A program made the position numbers and the translations under genes. Under the pieces are notes generated by a model, which was not told the DNA's origin, made no database searches, and worked only from the letters and a program-made list of their open reading frames with translations. From assembly GCA_023381035.1 (NCBI GenBank), contig JAMCTK010000014.1, positions 1 through 12,281 of the forward strand: a DNA stretch of 12,281 nucleotides, given 5' to 3'. Shown piece after piece: positions 6,838 to 12,281 of the stretch. Each line of letters begins with the position of its first letter. Within the stretch, counting starts at the first letter, position 1. The stretch is from Patescibacteria group bacterium. Lineage in GTDB: Bacteria > Patescibacteria > Microgenomatia > Levybacterales > UBA12049.

Positions 6838-7386
6838 ATGAAAATTTATACCAAAACAGGAGATAAGGGAACAACAATGCTCGGAAACGGGAAAAGAGTA
6901 TCTAAATCAAGTCTAAGAGTGCAGGCTTATGGAAACATAGATGAACTTAATTGTGTAATTGGTGTTGTTGTTTCGGCAATTAACACTAAAGAGCAATCGA
7001 TCATAAATCAGTTGATTGACATACAAAAAGATCTTTTCGAAATCGGAGCATCCTTAGCAAAGTCAAATAAAGCAAACAATGCTTTGAATGATTACTTAGG
7101 AAAAAGAGTTAATGATTTTGAAAAAGAAATTGACCTTATTTCCAAAAAACTACCAGGTTTAACTAACTTCATAATACCAGGTGGGGGAAATGTTGGAGCG
7201 ATGCTTCATTTAGGAAGAACTGTTTGTAGACGAGCAGAAAGAAGAATTGTTGAAGTTGGAAAAAAAGAAAAGATTCAAGAACAGATGATTATTTATCTAA
7301 ATAGGCTCTCGGACCTCTTGTTTGTTATGGCAAGATTTGTTAATTTAAAAGAAAAGAAAAAAGAAACAGTTTGGTTTAAAAAATAA
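6838..7386 (+). CDS. pduO: PduO-type ATP:cob(I)alamin adenosyltransferase
   Basis: A 182-residue enzyme that moves the adenosyl group of ATP onto cob(I)alamin, making adenosylcobalamin. Family motifs in order: TKTGDKGTT (5-13) for ATP binding, YGNIDELN (31-38), FIIPGGG (111-117), CRRAERR (130-136) and YLNRLSDLLF (153-162), the last two lining the ATP and corrin sites. The length is typical of the family. It lies 44 bases after nrdJ on the same strand and supplies that enzyme's cofactor, so co-transcription makes sense. A purine run AAGGA (6831-6835) sits only two bases before ATG 6838, closer than ideal. The last codons may also form the 5' arm of stem P1 of the cobalamin riboswitch that follows. 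Confidence 0.93.
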   Translation: MKIYTKTGDKGTTMLGNGKRVSKSSLRVQAYGNIDELNCVIGVVVSAINTKEQSIINQLIDIQKDLFEIGASLAKSNKANNALNDYLGKRVNDFEKEIDLISKKLPGLTNFIIPGGGNVGAMLHLGRTVCRRAERRIVEVGKKEKIQEQMIIYLNRLSDLLFVMARFVNLKEKKKETVWFKK

Positions 7387-7545
7387 TTCGGGTGAAATCG
7401 GTGTAAATCCGATACTGTGCCGCAACTGTGATTTCCGCCTAGAGGCGTATTAGTCAGGACCCCGTTGCCCACCAAATGGTGGGAAAACAAGCCTTCCGAG
7501 ACAGAAGCGATTTTTGCACTCCTCGGAAGATTGAGGAGTTTTTTT
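7370..7545 (+). ncRNA. Cobalamin riboswitch with overlapping antiterminator, terminator and ribosome site
   Basis: The conserved cobalamin-aptamer core is clear: GGTGAAATCGGTG, AAATCC, ACTGTGCCGCAACTGTGA and AGTCAGGACCCC between 7391 and 7463. ATCGG/CCGAT (7397-7413) forms P5 with loop TGTAAAT. CGCC-TAGA-GGCG (7436-7447) is a short P6-type hairpin with no large peripheral arm, suggesting a compact cobalamin-II-like type. TTTGGT (7370-7375, in the pduO codons) can pair with ACCAAA (7471-7476) as P1. Downstream, CTTCCGAG (7493-7500) pairs with CTCGGAAG (7522-7529), which excludes the terminator at 7518-7545. Loop bases TTTGCA (7513-7518) can kiss L5. The element has no strong promoter of its own, so it probably acts on read-through from the nrd operon. 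Confidence 0.93.
7518..7545 (+). terminator. Riboswitch-controlled terminator, also hiding the ribosome site
   Basis: ACTCCTC (7518-7524) pairs with GAGGAGT (7533-7539) around an 8-base loop, and the T run is 7539-7545. It shares bases 7522-7524 with the antiterminator arm. GAGGAG (7533-7538) is also a well-spaced Shine-Dalgarno, seven bases before ATG 7546. Confidence 0.85.
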
Positions 7546-8592
7546 ATGGCTGTAGAACAAATAGCACAAGCTTTTAGACAAGAATTTTACGAAGGTGAAG
7601 GTCTTAGGCAGAGGATTAAAACAGACCTTATTTCATACCTAGGAGAATATCGGTTTAAAGTATCAGAGTTTACCTATGCACATGGAATTTCAAACGGGAC
7701 AATTGTTGATCCAATTACAAAAGAGGCATGGATTTCAAAAACACAAAAAGCTATTGATCAAAAGCTGAGCGAGGGCCTTTCTTCTTCCCGGGAAAAAGCA
7801 GAACTTACAGGTTTTCAAAAATTAGAAGAAGAGCTAGGAAAAAATCCTCAAGGGACTGTTGCTTGGCTTAGTCCGCAGGGACCTAAAAAAGAAGGTTATG
7901 GCGACTATGGTTTTGCCTATGTTGGAAAAAAAGTTGATGATAGTTTGCAATTAACAGCAATTAGACTAGATAGGCCTGTTATTTCTGAATTTAACCGAGT
8001 AAAAAGAATTTTAACAAACGATGGTGATGAATTTGAAAAAGCAGAAGATTTTTTAAGGTCTCCCTGGGTGATTGATAAAGATGTGGAAGATGTAAAAGCA
8101 TTGATTTACGAACATTTCTGGGTAGGAGACTTGAGTAGTAAGAAGATTTTTCACCAGGCAATGCTGGATATAAATTCAGCACTTGATAGTTGTGCAGACA
8201 TAATCGAAAAAGGAACAATCGACCAAAAAAGAAAAGCCTTTAATACAATTGAAAACTTAGCAATAGAAGTAAAAAAGAGACTTGAATTTAAAGAAAAAAA
8301 GACAGATCCTCAGGAATTACGTAGTTGTGATCATCAATTTTCAGCTTTAATGCAACTGGAAAATTACAACAAGCAAGCCGAAAAAGTTGCCGGAAGCTGT
8401 GGTTCCTCTGGGATTAATGAAAGTAATGATATCTTCAATAATCTGAGTACACTTAGATCAATTTTTCCAAACGGAGAAAAATGGGAGTATCACACAGGGC
8501 AGTGTAGGGTTTGTAATAACGAAGGAGTGGATGTTGGTCCATGTAGTGTCTGCAAGGGCTGCGAAGAAAAGTTTAATGAGTCCTGGGAGTAA
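7546..8592 (+). CDS. Cobalamin-riboswitch-controlled protein of unknown function with C-terminal Cys cluster
   Basis: A 348-residue protein that I do not recognise. It has no signal peptide or membrane segment, so it should be cytoplasmic. The N-terminal 100 residues are charged and helical. Residues 104-127 contain a compact beta-like patch (VAWLSPQGPKKEGYGDYGFA), the most conserved-looking part. About 190-290 is again helical and Lys/Glu-rich. The C-terminus has Cys320, Cys323, Cys333, Cys336 and Cys339 (CRVC then CSVCKGC), a likely zinc- or metal-binding knuckle. I chose ATG 7546 because it follows GAGGAG by seven bases; upstream extension would translate through the riboswitch. Genes behind cobalamin riboswitches usually serve cobalamin supply or replace cobalamin enzymes, but nothing here identifies either role. 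Confidence 0.85.
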   Translation: MAVEQIAQAFRQEFYEGEGLRQRIKTDLISYLGEYRFKVSEFTYAHGISNGTIVDPITKEAWISKTQKAIDQKLSEGLSSSREKAELTGFQKLEEELGKNPQGTVAWLSPQGPKKEGYGDYGFAYVGKKVDDSLQLTAIRLDRPVISEFNRVKRILTNDGDEFEKAEDFLRSPWVIDKDVEDVKALIYEHFWVGDLSSKKIFHQAMLDINSALDSCADIIEKGTIDQKRKAFNTIENLAIEVKKRLEFKEKKTDPQELRSCDHQFSALMQLENYNKQAEKVAGSCGSSGINESNDIFNNLSTLRSIFPNGEKWEYHTGQCRVCNNEGVDVGPCSVCKGCEEKFNESWE

Positions 8593-8623
8593 AATTGTTT
8601 TTTGTAAAACACAGGTAAAAAAC

Positions 8624-8652
8624 TTCACTTGCTTTTCTATTCGTGTTATCAT
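8624..8652 (+). promoter_or_regulatory. Extended -10 promoter for the small-protein/ATPase operon (leaderless start)
   Basis: TTCACT (8624-8629), a 17-base spacer and TATCAT (8647-8652), with TG at 8644-8645 giving an extended -10. The predicted start near 8659 is two bases before ATG 8661, so the transcript should have almost no leader. Confidence 0.6.
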
Positions 8653-8660
8653 TAACCTTG

Positions 8661-9137
8661 ATGGACAACAATCAAAATCAAAATCAACAAAATGACTTTC
8701 CTCAGCCTCAGCTTCAAGGTCAAAATATTTCTGTGCAAAATCAAGCTAATGACCGGAAAGCAGCCCCTGTGTCTCCTGTAGGATCCCTTAATAAAGAGGT
8801 TGGCGCTTTTTCTCGGGAACCAATAATTAGGCCATCAGAGGCAGCGCCAAAACTTCATCCGGAAGTTGCAGAAGCAGGAGTAGAAACTGTTGCAGAAAAG
8901 CCTGAATTAAAAGAGGAGCATCGCAAAGTTGGAATTGAACATGCAAAAGAATCAACGCCAGTTAAAACAGAGCCGAGTCCAGGAATTATTATTCCAAATT
9001 CGCCAATGACTGAAGCAAAAGCCAGAGAGGTGTTAAAACTTCATAAAAAAATCAGCAACTCTGTTCTCTGGATGGCGGTTTCTATGATTAGACAAATTAA
9101 AAAGAATAGAAATTCAAAAATAAGGAGGGAGATTTAA
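8661..9137 (+). CDS. Small disordered protein paired with TrwB-like ATPase
   Basis: A 158-residue hydrophilic protein. The first 30 residues are very rich in Asn and Gln (MDNNQNQNQQNDFPQPQLQG), the middle is rich in Pro, Glu, Ala and Lys, and both look disordered. The last 45 residues (AKAREVLKLHKKISNSVLWM onward) form a basic, partly amphipathic helix. There is no signal peptide. ATG 8661 is preferred over in-frame GTG 8643 because the latter lies inside the promoter. Its TAA overlaps the ATPase ATG by one base, so the two are translated together. I do not recognise the family; a partner or adaptor for the ATPase is inference from coupling only. Confidence 0.7.
   Translation: MDNNQNQNQQNDFPQPQLQGQNISVQNQANDRKAAPVSPVGSLNKEVGAFSREPIIRPSEAAPKLHPEVAEAGVETVAEKPELKEEHRKVGIEHAKESTPVKTEPSPGIIIPNSPMTEAKAREVLKLHKKISNSVLWMAVSMIRQIKKNRNSKIRREI
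9122..9128 (+). promoter_or_regulatory. Strong Shine-Dalgarno of the TrwB-like ATPase gene
   Basis: AAGGAGG lies eight bases before ATG 9137, inside the last codons of the upstream gene. It decides the ATPase start and contrasts with the leaderless first gene of the same operon. Confidence 0.8.
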
Positions 9138-11500
9138 TGGTACCGTCTGTAGACACAATGGGATCGTATTTAATATCTCTTTTTTTGGGATTTATTCTGG
9201 CTTCTTTTTTAATTCTTTTTGCAGCAGGATTTTTATACGTCTTTGTTCTATGGTATAGAAACAGGGATCGGGAAAAGGACTCTTTAAACTCGACTCTTTT
9301 ACAGATTGCATTGCCACGAGATAATGAAATTAAAATTGATGCAGCAGAGCAACTTTTTTCCAGTTTTGCTTCAATGGGCAGTTTCGGCAGGCTAAGTTTT
9401 CTAAAGAGACAACCAGCGATATCTTTTGAAATAGTTGGTCTTCCTCAGGATATTCGTTTTTACGTAAACACTCCAAATAAGTTTAAAGATATGGTGGAAA
9501 AACAAATTAACGGAGCTTATCCGGATGCGGAAATTACTGTAGTTGGACAAAAAAGAGAAGAAAAAAGCAATATTTTTGGAAATGAATATAATATTTTTTC
9601 TGATAAAGCAAAAGTTGCTTTTGAAAGCTTGAGAACTAAAGGATCAAGTTATTTACCAATCAAAGTTTATAAAGATCTTCCAGTTGATCCAATGTCTTCC
9701 ATTACTTCAGTTCTTGCCAAGATGACAGAAGGGGAGGGAGCAGCCATTCAGGTAATGTTTAGCCCGGCGGACAGTAATTGGAAAAAAATAGGAAGATCAT
9801 ATATTGCCAGAACCAAAAAGGCAGAGGCTAATCCGGAAACAGCCAAGTATTCAGCAGATGCCAAGGAGCTTGAAGGAATTGAAAATAAAATTTCTAAACC
9901 AGGATTTAACGTAATTGTTAGAATAGTTGTTTCTTCAAGCACGAAAGAAACAGCAGAAGCACATATTAACAATATTATTGGTGCATTTAGTCAATTTGCC
10001 GGAGCAAATCAATTTAAGAAAAACAAACATAGGTTTAAGAGCTTATTTATGACAGATTTTATTTACCGCTATATGCCAATGCGTGGTCAAGTTGGAATTT
10101 TGACAAGCGAAGAGTTGGCTACTGTTTTCCATTTTCCCAACAAATCAGTTCAAACCCCACATATTCATTGGCTTACGTCAAAAAGAGCGCCTGCACCTGC
10201 TCAGATTCCTGATTCAGGTCTCTTTTTAGGTACAAGCACTTTCAGAGGACTTTCGAAACCCGTATATATTCAGCGAGATGATCGTAGGCGTCATATGTAT
10301 GCAATCGGAAAAACTGGTGTTGGGAAATCAGAATTTTTGAAAGACATGATTTTGCAAGACATTAGAAACGGAGAAGGAGTATGCTTTATTGATCCTCACG
10401 ATACAATCGAAAAACTACTACCTCTTATTCCGCCTGAGAGAGCAGAAGATGTAATTCTTTTTGATCCTTCTGATTTAGAAAGACCGATGGGTTTAAATAT
10501 GTTGGAAGCAGAAACTGAACAGCAAAAACATTACGTTGTCTCATCAATTGTAGGACTTATGTATAAGCTTTATGATCCTAATAAAACCGGTATTATTGGT
10601 CCTCGTTTTGAACACGCAATAAGAAACGCCATGCTTACTGTAATGTCCGAAAAAGGCAATACATTCATTGAGGTTGTGCGTGTTTTAACTGATTCTGCAT
10701 TTGTAGAGGAGTTGTTGCCTAAGGTTCAAGATCCAATTGTGAGAAGATATTGGACTGATCAGATTGCTCAGACAAGCGATTTTCATAAGTCGGAAACTCT
10801 TGACTACATTGTTTCCAAGTTCGGTCGTTTTGTAACCAACAAGATGATGAGAAACATCATTGGGCAATCCCAATCGGCATTTGATTTTAGAAAAGTAATG
10901 GATGAAGGAAAAATTCTTTTAGTTTCTCTTTCAAAGGGAAAGATCGGAGAAGAGAACGCTGCATTCTTAGGTTTAATTTTGGTTCCTAAGATCTTAGTTG
11001 CTGCTATGAGTAGGCAGGATATTCCGGAAGAGACAAGGCGAGACTTTTATCTTTATGTAGACGAGTTTCAAAATTTTGCCACACCTGATTTCGCCCAAAT
11101 TTTATCAGAAGCCAGAAAATACAGGCTTAATTTAATTGTCGCTAATCAGTTTATTGGACAAATGGATGAAGAAGTTAAAAATGCAATTTTCGGAAACGTT
11201 GGAACTCTAACTTCCTTTAGGGTTGGAGTAACTGATGCTAATTACCTTCAGCATGAATTTCAACCAGTTTTTACTGAAGGAGATTTGATTAACGTAGATC
11301 GTTTCAATGCCTACATCAAAACCCAAGTTCACGGTGAGCCTGTTCATCCATTCTCGATGGATTTAACTAGAGATTTAGCTAAAGAAAAATCTATGGAAAA
11401 TCCTCGTGTTGCCGAACTTATTAGGGAGTTATCTCGTCTTAAATATGGCAAACATGTAGACACCATAGAAGCGGAAATTGCCTCCAGGGCTCGACTTTAA
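9137..11500 (+). CDS. Membrane-anchored VirD4/TrwB/TraD-like ATPase
   Basis: A 787-residue protein. Residues 9-40 contain a long hydrophobic stretch (one or two membrane segments) followed by a basic turn, placing the bulk in the cytoplasm. A region of about 60-350 has no motif that I can name. The ATPase core begins near 370: Walker A GKTGVGKS at 391-398, then CFIDPHDTIEKLLP, and Walker B YLYVDEFQNF with Asp642-Glu643. The DPHD and VDEFQNFA motifs are typical of type IV secretion coupling proteins and related HerA/FtsK-superfamily DNA pumps. Such proteins are widespread in CPR genomes without a full conjugation system. Start is set by AAGGAGG and by one-base overlap with the small gene upstream. 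DNA or protein transport, perhaps linked to pili or competence, is inference. Confidence 0.85.
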   Translation: MVPSVDTMGSYLISLFLGFILASFLILFAAGFLYVFVLWYRNRDREKDSLNSTLLQIALPRDNEIKIDAAEQLFSSFASMGSFGRLSFLKRQPAISFEIVGLPQDIRFYVNTPNKFKDMVEKQINGAYPDAEITVVGQKREEKSNIFGNEYNIFSDKAKVAFESLRTKGSSYLPIKVYKDLPVDPMSSITSVLAKMTEGEGAAIQVMFSPADSNWKKIGRSYIARTKKAEANPETAKYSADAKELEGIENKISKPGFNVIVRIVVSSSTKETAEAHINNIIGAFSQFAGANQFKKNKHRFKSLFMTDFIYRYMPMRGQVGILTSEELATVFHFPNKSVQTPHIHWLTSKRAPAPAQIPDSGLFLGTSTFRGLSKPVYIQRDDRRRHMYAIGKTGVGKSEFLKDMILQDIRNGEGVCFIDPHDTIEKLLPLIPPERAEDVILFDPSDLERPMGLNMLEAETEQQKHYVVSSIVGLMYKLYDPNKTGIIGPRFEHAIRNAMLTVMSEKGNTFIEVVRVLTDSAFVEELLPKVQDPIVRRYWTDQIAQTSDFHKSETLDYIVSKFGRFVTNKMMRNIIGQSQSAFDFRKVMDEGKILLVSLSKGKIGEENAAFLGLILVPKILVAAMSRQDIPEETRRDFYLYVDEFQNFATPDFAQILSEARKYRLNLIVANQFIGQMDEEVKNAIFGNVGTLTSFRVGVTDANYLQHEFQPVFTEGDLINVDRFNAYIKTQVHGEPVHPFSMDLTRDLAKEKSMENPRVAELIRELSRLKYGKHVDTIEAEIASRARL

Positions 11501-11519
11501 TCTCCTAATTTCTTATAAT
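11491..11519 (+). promoter_or_regulatory. Promoter for tRNA-Ile(UAU) and possibly doxX-like gene
   Basis: TCGACT (11491-11496), partly inside the end of the ATPase gene, a 17-base spacer and a perfect TATAAT (11514-11519). The start near 11526 is three bases before the mature tRNA 5' end. Confidence 0.65.
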
Positions 11520-11528
11520 ATCAGCGAA

Positions 11529-11600
11529 GCGTCTGTAGCTCAGTGGTAGAGCGCTACTCTTATAAAGTAGATGTCCTTGGTTCGATCCCAAGCAGACGCA
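11529..11600 (+). tRNA. tRNA-Ile with UAU anticodon
   Basis: A complete 72-base cloverleaf. The acceptor stem is GCGTCTG/CAGACGC. D-arm is GCTC/GAGC with loop AGTGGTA. The anticodon stem is CTACT/AGTAG and its 7-base loop is CTTATAA, with U33, anticodon TAT at 11561-11563, A37 and A38. The variable loop is ATGTC, and the T-arm is CTTGG/CCAAG with loop TTCGATC. All stems are fully Watson-Crick. The discriminator base is A, as in tRNA-Ile, and CCA is not encoded. UAU reads the AUA isoleucine codon, which most bacteria read with a lysidine-modified CAU tRNA. Confidence 0.93.
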
Positions 11601-11623
11601 CTAGGAGATATTCCAAACAGCTT

Positions 11624-12064
11624 ATGAAGGATAAATCATTAATAACGATCTTTTTCCTGCGAATTGCCATTGGCTGGTTATTGTTTTACTCTGGCTTTGG
11701 AAAGCTTTTATCGGGGTTTTCGGCAAAAGGTTTTCTTCTTAATTTACATGGAACGTTTTCGGCATTTTTTCTTCCATTGGCAGGAAACAATTTAGTTGAT
11801 GGACTGGTTGTTTGGGGAGAATTATTAATTGGTCTGTGTCTTATTTTAGGTCTTTTAGTACGCTTTGCTGGATTTTGGGGAATAGTTATGATGCTTTTAT
11901 TTTATTTTGCCTCCTTTCCACCAAAACATGCTTTCCTAATTGATGAACATATTATCTATGCTCTCATTTTGGTTTTCTTCATGGTTTCAAATGCCGGTCA
12001 CTTCTGGGGACTTGATAAAAAATTAGAAAAGGTTTTACCTCAACTTAAATTGCTAATGGGTTAG
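11624..12064 (+). CDS. DoxX-family membrane protein
   Basis: A 146-residue inner-membrane protein with about four membrane helices (about 6-28, 57-79, 81-99 and 107-127). Family marks are FLRIAIGWLLFYSGFGKLLS at the first helix, WGELLIGLCLILGLLVRFAG at the second, and SNAGHFWGLD at the end. DoxX/DoxD-like proteins are related to the small subunit of thiosulfate:quinone oxidoreductase and are often linked to redox or sulfur stress, but most have no assigned substrate. The gene begins 24 bases after the tRNA and may share its promoter. AGGAG (11603-11607) is 16 bases from ATG 11624, too far for an ordinary Shine-Dalgarno; there is no alternative start between the tRNA and this ATG. Confidence 0.75.
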   Translation: MKDKSLITIFFLRIAIGWLLFYSGFGKLLSGFSAKGFLLNLHGTFSAFFLPLAGNNLVDGLVVWGELLIGLCLILGLLVRFAGFWGIVMMLLFYFASFPPKHAFLIDEHIIYALILVFFMVSNAGHFWGLDKKLEKVLPQLKLLMG

Positions 12065-12082
12065 TAGAAGATATACGCAAAG

Positions 12083-12281
12083 TTAGTTTGTTTCTTCTGA
12101 AAGAATAAATTCAAAAAAACCAACTTGACCGGGAGTTAGGTTTTCATAAACTCTTAAAGCATGTTCTTCTATCTCTCCGTCTTGTCCTCGAGGATATTTT
12201 AAATGTAATAATTCATGGATTAAAGTAATAACTTTTCCTTCCGAACTTTGGTTTTTTTTAACTTTAACTTGATCAACATGG
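12083..12281 (-). CDS. Putative HExxH zinc metallopeptidase, C-terminal part (5' truncated)
   Basis: The minus strand carries an open frame entering from the right edge and ending at TAA (plus 12083-12085), leaving 65 visible residues. It contains VITLIHELLHLKYP, a clear HExxH zinc-binding motif embedded in a helix. Twelve to thirteen residues later, GEIEEHALRVYENL offers Glu as a third zinc ligand, the gluzincin arrangement. The short C-terminal end (FFEFILSEETN) has no other motif. Family within the metallopeptidases is uncertain because the N-terminal portion lies outside the window. It converges on the DoxX-family gene with 18 bases between the stops and no clear terminator. Confidence 0.7.
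   Translation of the reverse strand, partial: HVDQVKVKKNQSSEGKVITLIHELLHLKYPRGQDGEIEEHALRVYENLTPGQVGFFEFILSEETN

Noticed and set aside
7322..7350. Promoter TTGTTA-17-TTAAAA inside pduO driving the riboswitch
   Set aside because: Both elements match the consensus poorly; read-through from the nrd promoter explains expression without it.
7465..7545. Longer N-terminus for the riboswitch-controlled protein
   Set aside because: The frame is open, but it runs through the aptamer's end, antiterminator and terminator. ATG 7546 has a properly spaced GAGGAG and the extension has no ribosome site.
8595..8612. TGTTTT...AAAACA inverted repeat after the riboswitch-controlled gene as a terminator
   Set aside because: The stem is almost entirely A-T, and no T tract follows the second arm.
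8643..8660. GTG start for the small disordered protein
   Set aside because: It overlaps the extended -10 element, so it would not be in the RNA; ATG 8661 fits better.
12066..12099. AGAAGA/TCTTCT repeat between the DoxX-family gene and the metallopeptidase as a bidirectional terminator
   Set aside because: Six weak pairs around a loop of more than 20 bases and no T tract; not credible as a terminator.
1..12281. CRISPR arrays, insertion sequences and integration sites
   Set aside because: I saw no regularly spaced direct repeats, transposase-like frames or tRNA-end duplications. The tRNA 3' end is not repeated elsewhere in the window.

Overview
This AT-rich window reads like the chromosome of a small-genome Candidate Phyla Radiation (Patescibacteria) bacterium. 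Evidence is a DUF5667-like exported protein, a small disordered protein coupled to a TrwB/TraD-like membrane ATPase, compact gene packing with 1-17 base overlaps, and many short lineage-specific proteins. A Microgenomates-type host is my best guess, from general resemblance only. TGA ends at least two genes, so the alternative code with TGA as glycine (Gracilibacteria/Absconditabacteria) does not apply.

Layout: (i) 2-782, the 3' end of a GAPDH gene with an unusual tail, overlapping a cytidylate-kinase-like gene. (ii) 788-1726, minus strand, a class I methyltransferase-like gene converging on the kinase. (iii) 1871-3681, a two-gene operon of a CBS-CBS-methyltransferase fusion and an exported DUF5667-like protein, ending at a hairpin terminator. 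(iv) 3834-8592, a nucleotide-reduction and cobalamin block: tandem promoters with NrdR boxes, nrdR, a class II (adenosylcobalamin-dependent) ribonucleotide reductase, a PduO-type cobalamin adenosyltransferase, then a cobalamin riboswitch leading into an unrecognised gene with a C-terminal cysteine cluster. (v) 8624-11500, a disordered small protein and a membrane-anchored VirD4/TrwB-like ATPase. (vi) 11491-12281, a tRNA-Ile with the rare UAU anticodon, a DoxX-family membrane protein, and a truncated HExxH metallopeptidase on the minus strand.

The most coherent system is block iv. NrdR should repress the operon when dNTPs are high. PduO makes the adenosylcobalamin that the reductase needs. A cobalamin-sensing RNA at the pduO stop codon then decides whether the next gene is made. 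In that RNA, an 8-bp hairpin and a 7-bp terminator exclude each other, and the 3' arm of the terminator is also the Shine-Dalgarno sequence of the controlled gene. The loop that should kiss L5 lies in the antiterminator hairpin, so the switch may work opposite to the usual cobalamin-off direction.

Two plus-strand transcription units (1871 and 8661) have good sigma-70-type promoters whose expected start points fall 0-3 bases before the ATG, so they are probably leaderless. An internal operon gene (9137) has a strong Shine-Dalgarno sequence instead.
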